64,000 nt of DNA, taken from the NCBI RefSeq assembly GCF_965204125.1, contig NZ_OZ241968.1:2108001-2172000 (forward strand). Direction: 5' to 3'. The translations under genes and the position numbers were made by a program. Each line of letters begins with the position of its first letter. The stretch's first letter is position 1. Below are positions 7,462-15,893 of the stretch, one piece after another. The notes beneath the pieces are model-generated. The model was not told the origin of the DNA. It made no database searches and saw only the letters and a program-made list of their open reading frames with translations. The stretch comes from Poriferisodalis sp965204125 (GTDB lineage Bacteria > Actinomycetota > Acidimicrobiia > Acidimicrobiales > Poriferisodalaceae).

Positions 7462-9501
7462 ATGCCAGAGAACCCGCGAGGAGAGACCGGCGCGTCCGGC
7501 GAGCACCGTCCGCTGCGCCTGGGCCTGCTGCGCTGCGACGATCCGATCCCCGAGCTGAGATCGATCTGCGGCACCTATTCGGACATGTTCGCCGACGTGA
7601 TCGCCCGGGTCGATCCCAGCGTGCAGATGGACACGTTCAGCCTCCCCGATGACGAATGGCCTGACGACCTCGATGCCTATGACGGCTGGATGACCACGGG
7701 AACGCGCGCTTCGGTCTACGACGATGTGCCGTGGATCAGCCGGTTCGCCGATTTTGTGCGGCAGCTGCACGCTGAGGGCCGCAAGATGTTCGGCGTCTGC
7801 TTCGGGCACCAGATGATCGCCCATGCGCTGGGCGGCACTGTGCAGCGGGCCTCGCACGGCTGGACCGTGGGCGCGAACGCCTGGAAGATCCACGAGCGTC
7901 GCCCGTGGATGGACCCACCCACCGATGAGATCCGCCTCATCCACAGCCATCAGGACCAAGTGCTGGCGCTGCCCCCGGGCGGCGTGGCGCTGGCGGGCGC
8001 CGATCGGTGCCCGATCGCAATGCTGGCGGTGGGGGAGCACCTCGTCGGGCTGCAGGGCCACCCAGAGTTCCAGCCCGAGTTTGTCGGCCCGCTGTACGAG
8101 AGCCGCACAGAGCTGCTGGGCGCCGATGCCGTTGCCGAAGCCAAAGCCAGCCTGGCAGCGCCCTGCAACCAGGAACTCGTCGCCGGCTGGATGCTGCGCT
8201 TCTTCGCCGGCTCGCACGAGGTCGACCTGAGCGACTTCGGACTGTTCGACCCGGCGGTTCAGCAGTGCCCGCACGCCTACTACGCCAAGATGCGCGAATC
8301 GTCACCGGTGTTCGAGGCGGCGGCTGGCGGTGCCGCGCTGCATCTGGTCACCAGGTACGACGACGTGCTGGAGGTAGTGCGGGATCCTGGGACGTTCTCC
8401 TCTCGTTTTGATGTCGGCGGCCGCGGCAACGCTGAGCTGGCTCGGCGCACCAAGGAGCTCTATGAGGCCGAGGGCGGTTACGACCGCGTAGGCACGATGC
8501 TCACGGCGGATCCTCCTGAGCACACCCGATTCCGCCGTCTCGTCAGCAAGGCGTTCACTCCCAAGGTCGTCAACGATCTCGAACCCGCCGTGCGCGAGAT
8601 TGCCGCCGCCCTGATCGACGAGATGCTCGCTGCCGCTGCCGGCGATTCGGTGGATTTCGTCGAGGCGTTCGCGGTGCCGCTCCCGGTGGCGGTCATCGCC
8701 CGGGCGCTCAACGTCCCCGAGGATCGGCTTGCCGACTTCAAGCGCTGGAGCGACGCCTCCATTGCCGGCATCGGCACCAATATTTCCGTCGAGGAACGTC
8801 TTGAAGCCGAGCGCGAGGTGATCGAATTCCAGAAGTACTTCGCCGAACAGCTCGAGCGTCGGCGTACCGAACCGCAGGACGATCTGCTGACGAACCTGCT
8901 GAACGCCCGCATCGACCGCGAGGGCGATGACGTCGGTGAAGCGGTGTCGACCGCGCCGCTCACGATTGCGGAGATGCTCAGCATCATCCAGCAGCTGCTG
9001 GTGGCCGGCAACGAGACCACAACCAAGATGCTCACCGAGATGCTGCGGCTGCTGGCCGAGCACCCCGCCGAGTGGGAGGCGCTGAGATCGGATCCGTCGC
9101 GAGCCTCGGCATTTGTGGAGGAAACCCTTCGCCTGTCGACGCCGACGCAGGGGATGTTCCGCGTGGTGAAGAAAGACGCGCGGCTCGCCGGCGTTGACCT
9201 CCCCGCCGGTGCTCACGTGGTGGTGATGTTCAGCTCGGCCAACCGGGACCGGTCGGTCTTCGAGGACTCAGACTCGTTCTGCCCGATGCGCAACGGCGTG
9301 TCGAATCACCTCGCGTTCGGCCGGGGCATCCACTTCTGTCTGGGAGCGGCACTTGCACGGCTGGAAGGGCGTGTCGCGGCCGAAGAGCTGTCGCAGCGGC
9401 TGCGCTCCGTCACGCTGTCCGCCTCGAACGATTTTGAGTATCACCCCAGCTTCTTGCTGAGAGGCCTCAAGCGGCTCGAAATCCAGCCAGAACCTGCCTG
9501 A
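7462..9501 (+). CDS. Class I glutamine amidotransferase-cytochrome P450 fusion protein
   Basis: One uninterrupted frame of 679 residues. Residues 1-250 are a class I (GMP synthase-like) amidotransferase: nucleophile C113 in GVCFGHQ, then H200 and E202 in QGHPEF. Residues 254-679 are a full-length bacterial P450: I-helix AGNETT (515-520), ExxR at E554-R557 and the heme-ligand loop FGRGIHFCLG with C626. Both halves keep their catalytic residues. No stop and no plausible start codon lies at the junction (8210-8260), so this is not two genes with a mis-set boundary unless an indel is present. The ATG at 7462 follows the monooxygenase stop by 7 bp. The amidotransferase could supply ammonia or hydrolyse a gamma-glutamyl conjugate while the P450 hydroxylates; this is inference. 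Confidence 0.88.
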   Translation: MPENPRGETGASGEHRPLRLGLLRCDDPIPELRSICGTYSDMFADVIARVDPSVQMDTFSLPDDEWPDDLDAYDGWMTTGTRASVYDDVPWISRFADFVRQLHAEGRKMFGVCFGHQMIAHALGGTVQRASHGWTVGANAWKIHERRPWMDPPTDEIRLIHSHQDQVLALPPGGVALAGADRCPIAMLAVGEHLVGLQGHPEFQPEFVGPLYESRTELLGADAVAEAKASLAAPCNQELVAGWMLRFFAGSHEVDLSDFGLFDPAVQQCPHAYYAKMRESSPVFEAAAGGAALHLVTRYDDVLEVVRDPGTFSSRFDVGGRGNAELARRTKELYEAEGGYDRVGTMLTADPPEHTRFRRLVSKAFTPKVVNDLEPAVREIAAALIDEMLAAAAGDSVDFVEAFAVPLPVAVIARALNVPEDRLADFKRWSDASIAGIGTNISVEERLEAEREVIEFQKYFAEQLERRRTEPQDDLLTNLLNARIDREGDDVGEAVSTAPLTIAEMLSIIQQLLVAGNETTTKMLTEMLRLLAEHPAEWEALRSDPSRASAFVEETLRLSTPTQGMFRVVKKDARLAGVDLPAGAHVVVMFSSANRDRSVFEDSDSFCPMRNGVSNHLAFGRGIHFCLGAALARLEGRVAAEELSQRLRSVTLSASNDFEYHPSFLLRGLKRLEIQPEPA

Positions 9502-9581
9502 GTACCTTGCGGCCAGAGCGATCCGCGCTGTGCAGGGCTGATCAGCTCTTGGCGGCCGACGATCGTATGATCAGGCAGCAT

Positions 9582-10853
9582 TCAGGACGGCGAGAACTCA
9601 TAAACCACGTTGCGCAGTGACGCTGCGCCGCGGCCCGGACCCAAACCTCTTACGATCATCATGTTCGCCGGACCGCAGTCGCCGAAGGCACTGCAGCTGA
9701 TCCTCCCGATGATGCCGTCGAACCCGCTCACCTGATCGAGGTGCTGACGGATCGCCGCTCGATCGATCACGAGCACGCCGTCGTCCAGCCATGAGGCAGC
9801 ATGTATGGCGTCGAGCAGCAGCGTGGCGGCGTCGTAGGAGTGGGCCCAGAACGCCCGAATCGGCGGACCGCCGGTTTCATCGACGAATCGCTGGATCACA
9901 TGATCGGCGGCCTTGCCGGTGGATTGGTTGGCATTGTCGCCGTAGCGCAGATCGGGGCCGGCCACGAAGACGCCGTCGGCGGCTTCGAGTTCGAGGAACG
10001 GCGCGTTGAGGACTGTGTCAGCAGCGACCAGCACGGCCTGGCCCAACGCATCTGACGTGCTCGTCTGCTCGACTACATAGTCGGCCAGCGGACGCGTGAC
10101 CGGCAAGAACAGCGCCTCAGGATTCCCTGCGGCGATCCTGGCGAGTACGCCGGTGACGTCGGTTGCGTCGCGGTCGACCTCGACCATCCCGGTGATGCTG
10201 CCCCCGGTCGCCTCGAATGCAGTGCCGAACGCTGCGGCAAGGCCCTTCGTGTACGCATCGCCGTGATGGATGACGGCGACCCGATCCACCTCGATCACGT
10301 CTCGGAGAAAGCTCGCCACCGCCTCGCCCTGGTACAGATCGTTCTGGGCCGTGCGGTAGTACCCGGGCCGGTAGAACTCGCTCGGGTTGCCCGCCAGATC
10401 CGAGGTCAGCGACGGCGAGGAATTCGAAGGCGAGATCATTGTCAGGCCCGCAGCCGACAGCACCGGTGAGGCCCCAGTCGCAGCCGCAGAGCACGACGTG
10501 CCCACCACGCCGACAATCGCAGCGTCGTCAACCACCGCACGAGCCGCCTGCTCGCCTCCTTCGGGGGTGCACTGCTCGTCGAGTGCTGCCAGCTCCACGG
10601 CGAAGCCGCGGATCGGGCCGTAGTCCGCCACGGCGAACACGGCGGCTTGGTGGTAGGTAGTCAGGCCGTCGGTGACCGGGCCACTGAGGCGGGTCATGGT
10701 CCGTATCTGGATGGCGTCGCCCGGTTCTACCCGCACCACACCCAGCGACCCATCGCCGACGCTGCCAGCTGCCTCGCCTTCCGAGCCGCCGCACCCGGCC
10801 GCGAGGAGAGCAAGCGCCGCCAGCAGCGTCGCAGTTCGTCGGGCACCGGCCAT
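9582..10853 (-). CDS. ABC transporter substrate-binding lipoprotein, branched-chain amino acid (Leu/Ile/Val) type
   Basis: A periplasmic-binding type 1 protein of 423 residues. The signal peptide ends in the lipobox LLAAGC with the lipidated Cys at 21, followed by a Gly/Glu/Ser linker. Later segments (GVVGTSCSAAATGASPVLSA, RVAVIHHGDAYTKGLAAAFG) match LivJ/LivK-type binding proteins. Start is ATG 10851-10853, or GTG 10857-10859 two codons earlier. It begins 17 bp after leuD on the same strand with no terminator between, so it probably shares the leuCD transcript, which would tie uptake to leucine synthesis. No permease or ATPase adjoins it; it may serve the Liv systems at 20499-27224. Confidence 0.88.
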   Translation of the reverse strand: MAGARRTATLLAALALLAAGCGGSEGEAAGSVGDGSLGVVRVEPGDAIQIRTMTRLSGPVTDGLTTYHQAAVFAVADYGPIRGFAVELAALDEQCTPEGGEQAARAVVDDAAIVGVVGTSCSAAATGASPVLSAAGLTMISPSNSSPSLTSDLAGNPSEFYRPGYYRTAQNDLYQGEAVASFLRDVIEVDRVAVIHHGDAYTKGLAAAFGTAFEATGGSITGMVEVDRDATDVTGVLARIAAGNPEALFLPVTRPLADYVVEQTSTSDALGQAVLVAADTVLNAPFLELEAADGVFVAGPDLRYGDNANQSTGKAADHVIQRFVDETGGPPIRAFWAHSYDAATLLLDAIHAASWLDDGVLVIDRAAIRQHLDQVSGFDGIIGRISCSAFGDCGPANMMIVRGLGPGRGAASLRNVVYEFSPS

Positions 10854-10870
10854 GGTCACCCAGCGTTTCG

Positions 10871-11461
10871 CTACGTGGTGGGCAGCCAGGCGGGACGCTC
10901 TGTCTCGTAGCTGTCGATCTCCGATGCGCTGCGCAGCGTGATGCCGATGTCGTCGAGACCCTCGAGGAAACGCTCCTGGGTTGCGTCGTCCATCGGGAAC
11001 GGTTCTTCGATGCCCGCAGCGGGTGCGCTGAGCAGGCGCCGCTCTACGTCGACTGTGACCATCAGGTCGGGGTCGGCAGCCACGGCGGCCCGCAGGCGGG
11101 CGGCAGCCTCCTCGGACACCTGCACCGGCACCAGCCCGTTCTTGGTGGAGTTGTTGCGGAAGATGTCCCCGAAACGAGGGGAGACCACCGCCACGAAGCC
11201 GTAGTCCATCAGTGCCCACACGGCATGCTCGCGCGACGACCCCGTGCCGAAGTTCGACCCTGCTACGAGCACCGTGGCGCCCGCAAAGCGTTCGTCATTC
11301 AGCACAAAATCGCGCTCGTCGCGCCACTCGCTGAACAGCCCCTTGCCGAAGCCGGTGCGCTCGACGCGCTTCAGCCAGTCGCTGGGGATGATCTGGTCGG
11401 TGTCAACGTCGGAGCGATCGAGGGGCACCGCCCGCCCCTCATGAACTCGTACTGGCTCCAT
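10871..11461 (-). CDS. leuD: 3-isopropylmalate dehydratase small subunit LeuD
   Basis: Swivelling subunit of the isopropylmalate isomerase that converts 2-isopropylmalate to 3-isopropylmalate (and citramalate to 3-methylmalate). The 196 residues match the family length. Visible landmarks are DTDQIIPSDWLKR, the substrate-recognition loop GSNFGTGSSREHAVWAL and FRNNSTKNGLVPV. A good ribosome site (AGGAGG) precedes the ATG. It lies 94 bp after leuC; that gap contains one copy of a dispersed repeat (11485-11527). Confidence 0.96.
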   Translation of the reverse strand: MEPVRVHEGRAVPLDRSDVDTDQIIPSDWLKRVERTGFGKGLFSEWRDERDFVLNDERFAGATVLVAGSNFGTGSSREHAVWALMDYGFVAVVSPRFGDIFRNNSTKNGLVPVQVSEEAAARLRAAVAADPDLMVTVDVERRLLSAPAAGIEEPFPMDDATQERFLEGLDDIGITLRSASEIDSYETERPAWLPTT

Positions 11462-11484
11462 CGACTGCTTCCTCCTGGATCAGC

Positions 11485-11527
11485 TTTCTTCCGCTCTTGT
11501 TCGCTGCGCTCACGGGCCGCTCGGGCC
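11485..11527 (-). repeat. Dispersed 3'-end repeat, copy 1 (leuC-leuD gap)
   Basis: Read in the leuC sense direction, this 43-bp stretch contains GGCCCGAGCGGCCCGTGAGC and AGCGAACAAGAGCGGAAG. It is nearly identical to 36009-36052, and its first part also matches 40571-40594. It starts about 30 bases after the leuC stop. No strong hairpin is evident. Confidence 0.75.
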
Positions 11528-11555
11528 ACGGCTTCGCCTACCGGCTCAGCCTCCG

Positions 11556-12977
11556 TCAGCCCAGGTCGTCGGGTGTGACAAAGCGACCCGCGATTGCAGT
11601 GGCCGCGGCCACCTCCGGCGAGCACAGGTGCGTGCGGCCGCCGCGGCCTTGCCGACCCTCGAAGTTGCGATTCGATGTCGACGCCGAGCGCTCGCCGGGC
11701 GAGAGCTTGTCGGGGTTCATCGCCAGGCACATCGAGCAACCGGGCTCGCGCCAGTCGAACCCCGCCTCTACGAAGATCGCATCCAGCCCCTCGGCTTCGG
11801 CCTGTGCCTTGACGGCGAACGAGCCGGGCACCACCAGGGTGCGGACGCCGTCTGCCACCGTGCGGCCGCGGGCCACCGCCGCGGCAGCCCGCAGATCCTC
11901 GATGCGCGAGTTCGTGCAGCTGCCGATGAACACCGTGTCGACCTGCACGTCAGACAACCGGGTGCCTGCCGTGAGGCCCATGTAGTCCAGCGCCCGCTGG
12001 GCAGTCGTCGCCTCGACCGGGTCGTTGAAGTCACCCGGGCCCGGCACGGCGCCGTCGATGGGAATGACGTGCGCGGGGTTGGTGCCCCACGTGACGTGCG
12101 GGCGCAGCGAGGTGCCGTCGATGGTCACCGAGCGGTCGAAAGCCGCGCCCTCGTCGGTGACGAGCGAGCGCCAGTCGGCCACCGCGGCCTCCCAGTCGGC
12201 CCCCGATGGGGCGTGCGGGCGGCCTGCTAAGTACTCGAAGGTGGTTTCGTCGGGCGCCACCATGCCCGCCTTGGCGCCCGCCTCGATGGACATGTTGCAG
12301 ACGGTCATCCGCCCTTCCATCGACAGCGCCTCGATAGCCGCGCCGCGGTACTCGATGATGTGGCCGATGCCGCCGCCAGTGCCGATGCGTCCAATGATCG
12401 CCAGCACGATGTCTTTGGCGGTCACGCCCGCGGGCGCATCGCCGTCGACGCGTACTTCCATGGTGGACGGCCGTGCCTGCGGCAGCGTCTGGCTCGCCAG
12501 GACGTGCTCCACCTCGGAGGTGCCGATGCCGAAGGCCAGCGCGCCGAAGGCACCATGGGTTGAGGTGTGGCTGTCGCCGCAGACCACGGTCATGCCGGGC
12601 AGCGTGAGACCCTGCTCAGGACCGATGACGTGCACGATGCCCTGGCCTGGATCGCCCATCGGGTACAGCGTGATGTCGAACTCGTCGCAGTTCGTCCGCA
12701 GCACCTCCACCTGCTTGGCCGAGATCGGGTCGGCAATGGGCAGGTGCAGATCGGCGGTGGGGACGTTGTGGTCCTCGGTCGCCACGGTCAGGTCGGGGCG
12801 GCGTACGGTGCGCCCCGACATGCGCAGGCCGTCGAAGGCCTGCGGAGAGGTGACCTCGTGAACGAGGTGCAGGTCGATGTAGAGGAGATCGGGCTGCCCG
12901 CCGCCGGTGCGAACGACGTGGCGGTCCCAGACCTTCTCGCTGAGGGTGCGCGCACCCGTCGCGGCGGCGTTTGTCAC
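11556..12977 (-). CDS. leuC: 3-isopropylmalate dehydratase large subunit LeuC
   Basis: 4Fe-4S aconitase-family catalytic subunit, 473 residues from GTG 12975-12977, matching the usual ~470. Cluster ligands are C354 (FIGSCTNSR), C414 and C417 (PGCSMCLAM). Also seen are RTLSEKVWDRHVV at the N-terminus and VVCGDSHTSTHGAFG near 131-145. The frame stays open upstream to 13304, but that extension is low-complexity and antisense to a proline-rich coding repeat, so the GTG fitting the family N-terminus is preferred. It functions with LeuD in leucine synthesis and, with CimA here, in the citramalate route to isoleucine. Confidence 0.95.
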   Translation of the reverse strand: MTNAAATGARTLSEKVWDRHVVRTGGGQPDLLYIDLHLVHEVTSPQAFDGLRMSGRTVRRPDLTVATEDHNVPTADLHLPIADPISAKQVEVLRTNCDEFDITLYPMGDPGQGIVHVIGPEQGLTLPGMTVVCGDSHTSTHGAFGALAFGIGTSEVEHVLASQTLPQARPSTMEVRVDGDAPAGVTAKDIVLAIIGRIGTGGGIGHIIEYRGAAIEALSMEGRMTVCNMSIEAGAKAGMVAPDETTFEYLAGRPHAPSGADWEAAVADWRSLVTDEGAAFDRSVTIDGTSLRPHVTWGTNPAHVIPIDGAVPGPGDFNDPVEATTAQRALDYMGLTAGTRLSDVQVDTVFIGSCTNSRIEDLRAAAAVARGRTVADGVRTLVVPGSFAVKAQAEAEGLDAIFVEAGFDWREPGCSMCLAMNPDKLSPGERSASTSNRNFEGRQGRGGRTHLCSPEVAAATAIAGRFVTPDDLG

Positions 12978-13102
12978 GATGTCAGTCTGCGCCTCTTGCG
13001 CCGCGGGTTCCAACCTGCTGCTCGCATGGCTGGCAGCTGCCGTCGCGATCCGCTGTGTCAGAGTCGTGGTGTCGACATGCCGTCGGTTCAAGAGCCGCAC
13101 TT

Positions 13103-14290
13103 GTGACCAACGATCCTCCGCCGCCGCAACCGGCCACGCCGCCCCCCGGGAGCCCTCCGCGGTCAGAGCCGCTGCCGGCCCCGCCGCCTGGGAGCTCTCC
13201 GTGGTCAGGGCCGCGGCCGGCCCCGCCGCCTGGGAGCTCTCCGTGGTCAGGGTTGCGTCCCGCCCCACCGCCGTCGGCGCGGCCGGTCGATTCCCGCCCG
13301 ACAAAACGCCGACGGCTGCGGGGCATAGCCAGGATCTTCTTCAACGATGGCGGCATGGGCCCTCCCATCCGGCGAAGGCGTGGTGGGTCACGGCTGCCCC
13401 TGCCGACTGCGCCGCCGTCAAGCCAGCAGGTGCTGGAACGTGCTCGTCCGAAACGGCCGCCGCGGCCGAGACCGGTCCCCGCGCCTGCTCCCGACGGTCA
13501 GCCACGCGAGTGGGAGGTGACACCCACGACGACCGCGCGCAAGTGCGACAGCTCTGCCTGGCGCCATCTGAATCCTGTGGTGCTGGTGCGGCCCGACGGG
13601 GAGCGCTGCCATTCGCGGCGACACATAGCGCAGTGCCTGCTGATCTTCACTGCCCTCGACTTCGGCGGCGGTGTGGCCCTGGGGATCTTCGCCGAAGCGG
13701 TGCTGGCCATCGGGGATGTGGGAAGCCGGTTCACCGAGATCACCGGCGACACGCCACTGCTCGTCTGGGTATTGCTGCTGCTTGTGTACGCGCCGCTCGG
13801 CGAGGAGGCGATGTGCAGATGGCCGATTGCGCAACGGCCGCGGACATTCCTCCTGCTTCCCGGCATCTACATCGCCGTCGTGGGAATCACGGGCTATCCC
13901 GGTGCAGCTCAGGATCTCGGCGTCGAGATCCTTCTGGACGCCGTCGCGATAGCCGTGGGCCTCGGGCTTCACCTGCTGAGTGGGCGTGTGCAGGTGCTGG
14001 CGGCGATCGATCAGCGCGTCGACCGGTGGCTGCTGCGATGGCCGGCCGTGCCGATCTGGCTCATGATCTCCTGTTTCGCCATGGCGCATCTCGCGCGCTA
14101 CGAGATCGATTGGTCCGTGACGGCGGTACTGGTGATCCCGGTCGTCGTGCTGCCCTGGCTGTGGTTCGGCGCGCTCGCGAGCATCGTCCGCATCCGGTTC
14201 GGATGGTGGTCCGCGGTGATGCTCCACGCCGCAGTGAATCTGGTGGTGCTTCTCATCCACGTGCTGTTCGGACTGCTCGTTCTGCTGTGA
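13103..14290 (+). CDS. CPBP-family intramembrane metalloprotease-like membrane protein with Pro-rich N-terminus
   Basis: A 395-residue protein starting at GTG 13103. Residues 1-150 are cytoplasmic-looking, Pro/Arg-rich and partly made of a 14-residue tandem repeat. The rest has about eight hydrophobic segments. CPBP (CAAX protease/bacteriocin-processing) motifs are visible: E234-E235 with R239 (GEEAMCR), a His in FAMAHL near 329 and HAAVN near 374. These match the EExxxR, FxxxH and HxxxN/D pattern of the catalytic core. In bacteria the family includes proteases for membrane or bacteriocin substrates and inactive relatives; the substrate is unknown. It is divergent from leuC and convergent with greA. 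Confidence 0.75.
   Translation: MTNDPPPPQPATPPPGSPPRSEPLPAPPPGSSPWSGPRPAPPPGSSPWSGLRPAPPPSARPVDSRPTKRRRLRGIARIFFNDGGMGPPIRRRRGGSRLPLPTAPPSSQQVLERARPKRPPRPRPVPAPAPDGQPREWEVTPTTTARKCDSSAWRHLNPVVLVRPDGERCHSRRHIAQCLLIFTALDFGGGVALGIFAEAVLAIGDVGSRFTEITGDTPLLVWVLLLLVYAPLGEEAMCRWPIAQRPRTFLLLPGIYIAVVGITGYPGAAQDLGVEILLDAVAIAVGLGLHLLSGRVQVLAAIDQRVDRWLLRWPAVPIWLMISCFAMAHLARYEIDWSVTAVLVIPVVVLPWLWFGALASIVRIRFGWWSAVMLHAAVNLVVLLIHVLFGLLVLL
13141..13262 (+). repeat. Three 42-bp tandem repeats in the CPBP gene
   Basis: Three head-to-tail copies with a 42-bp period (anchors at 13149, 13191 and 13233 on ggagctctccgtggtcag). The second and third are nearly identical and the first diverged. The period is a multiple of three, so each adds 14 residues (PAPPPGSSPWSGPR-like) without a frame change. 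Confidence 0.85.
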
Positions 14291-14342
14291 GCCGGTGCAC
14301 CTTGCCCGCTGCAGCAGCCCTCGAACGCGTGTCGCAGCGCGG

Positions 14343-14822
14343 TCAGGCCTCGACGGCGACGACTTCGATGCTGAGCCGGTTGCCGTTCGCCTCGTAGGTG
14401 ACCGTCTCACCGGCTCGGGCGCCCTCGAGCGCCTGGCCCATGGGCGACCCCGGCGACACCACTTCGATGCCCGTCCGGCGTTCCTCGATCGAGCCGAACA
14501 GGTACTGCTCGACTTCGTCATCGCCTTGGAAGCGGATGGACACCATGAGGCCCGGTGCCACGACGCTGTCGCCCGACCTGTCCTCCGAATCGGCGACGAT
14601 CTCGCAGTTCTCCAGGATCGCCTTCAGCCGCATGATGCGGCCTTCCATCTTCCCCTGCTCTTCCTTGGCGGCGTGGTAGTCGCCGTTCTCCGAGAGGTCC
14701 CCCAGCAGCCGAGCCGCCTCGATCTGGGCTGCGATATCGATGCGACCTCGCCCGGTCAGATCGATGAGCTCGGCCTGGAGTCGATCGCGGGTCTCCGCTG
14801 AGATGTGGTGGATCTCGGGCAC
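14343..14822 (-). CDS. greA: Transcription elongation factor GreA
   Basis: Rescues backtracked RNA polymerase by stimulating cleavage of the nascent RNA. The 159 residues match the family. An N-terminal coiled coil contains LGDLSENGDYHAAKEEQG (42-59) with the acidic tip residues, and the C-terminal FKBP-like domain ends SPMGQALEGARAGETV. It is divergent from leuB across 65 bp and convergent with the CPBP gene. Confidence 0.95.
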   Translation of the reverse strand: MPEIHHISAETRDRLQAELIDLTGRGRIDIAAQIEAARLLGDLSENGDYHAAKEEQGKMEGRIMRLKAILENCEIVADSEDRSGDSVVAPGLMVSIRFQGDDEVEQYLFGSIEERRTGIEVVSPGSPMGQALEGARAGETVTYEANGNRLSIEVVAVEA

Positions 14823-14887
14823 CCCGCGAGGTTACCGAGGGCTTCTGTTGGCACACTCTCTGTGCTTTGGAGCGAGGGGGCATCACA

Positions 14888-15886
14888 GTGACGCATCGCA
14901 TCGCAGTCGTCGGCGGAGACGGAATCGGACCCGAGGTGATCTCGGTTGCGCTCGATGTGATTGCTGCCGCCGGAGCCGGCATCTCGACCACCGAGTTCGA
15001 ACTGGGCGGGCATCGCTACCTGCGCGACGGCACGGTGCTCGATGACGAGACGCTGGAAGAACTGCGCACGTTCGACGCCATCCTGCTCGGCGCCGTGGGC
15101 ACGCCCGAAGTGCCCCCGGGCGTCATCGAGCGCGGCCTGTTGCTGAAGGCTCGCTTTGAGCTGGATCTGTACGTGAACCTGCGCCCCTTCACCCTGCCTG
15201 ACGGCCACAGCTTCACGGTGATCCGCGAGAACACCGAAGGTACCTATGCGGGCGAGGGCGGGTTCCTGCGCAAGGGCACGCCGCACGAGATCGCCACCCA
15301 GGGCTCGGTCAATACCCGCATGGGAGCTGAGCGCGCCATCCGGTACGGCTTCGAGCTGGCCCGTGCACGGGAGCGCCGCCACCTGACGCTGGTCCACAAG
15401 ACCAACGTGCTGACGTTCTCGGGCGACTTGTGGGAGCGCACGTTCAATGACGTCGCCGAGGAGTACCCCGACGTCGAAACTGCGTACAACCACGTCGACG
15501 CGGCCTGCATCCACTTCGTCGAGGATCCGCACCGCTATGAGGTGATCGTCACTGACAATCTCTTCGGCGACATCCTCACCGACCTCGGCGGCGCCGTGGC
15601 GGGCGGCATCGGGCTCGCCGCTTCTGCCAACCTCAACCCGGACCGCACGGGGCCGTCCCTGTTCGAGCCGGTGCACGGCTCGGCACCCGACATCGCCGGC
15701 AAGGGCCTCGCCAACCCCACGGCTGCGGTGCTGTCGGCAGTGCTCATGCTGGAGTTCCTGGGGGAAGCCGAGTGCGCCGAGCGTGTGCGAGCGGCATGCG
15801 AAGCCGTGATTGCCGATGACGCTGTGCCCGATGTGGGCACCGACGAGATTGCCAAGGCGATCCTGGCCGGCGTCGAGCAGGGGTGA
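14888..15886 (+). CDS. leuB: 3-isopropylmalate dehydrogenase LeuB
   Basis: NAD-dependent oxidative decarboxylation of 3-isopropylmalate in leucine synthesis; it can also act on 3-methylmalate from the citramalate route. 332 residues from GTG 14888, which is preceded by GAGGGGG at good spacing; an in-frame ATG 21 bases earlier overlaps that ribosome site and is rejected. Landmarks are VVGGDGIGPEV, RENTEGTYAGEGG, the DNLFGDILTDL metal/substrate loop and FEPVHGSAPDIAGKG. It is followed 7 bp later by cimA. Confidence 0.95.
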   Translation: MTHRIAVVGGDGIGPEVISVALDVIAAAGAGISTTEFELGGHRYLRDGTVLDDETLEELRTFDAILLGAVGTPEVPPGVIERGLLLKARFELDLYVNLRPFTLPDGHSFTVIRENTEGTYAGEGGFLRKGTPHEIATQGSVNTRMGAERAIRYGFELARARERRHLTLVHKTNVLTFSGDLWERTFNDVAEEYPDVETAYNHVDAACIHFVEDPHRYEVIVTDNLFGDILTDLGGAVAGGIGLAASANLNPDRTGPSLFEPVHGSAPDIAGKGLANPTAAVLSAVLMLEFLGEAECAERVRAACEAVIADDAVPDVGTDEIAKAILAGVEQG

Positions 15887-15893
15887 TGCTGCA

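Noticed and set aside
8200..8270. Two separate genes (amidotransferase, then P450) rather than a fusion.
   Set aside because: The frame runs through without a stop and there is no start codon with a ribosome site at the P450 start; only an undetected indel could separate them.
13141..13262. The 42-bp repeats as a CRISPR array.
   Set aside because: Copies are directly adjacent without spacers, in frame inside a coding region, with no cas genes.
12978..13304. A 109-residue N-terminal extension of LeuC.
   Set aside because: It is repetitive and antisense to the CPBP gene's proline-rich repeat; the GTG at 12977 gives the family length and N-terminus.
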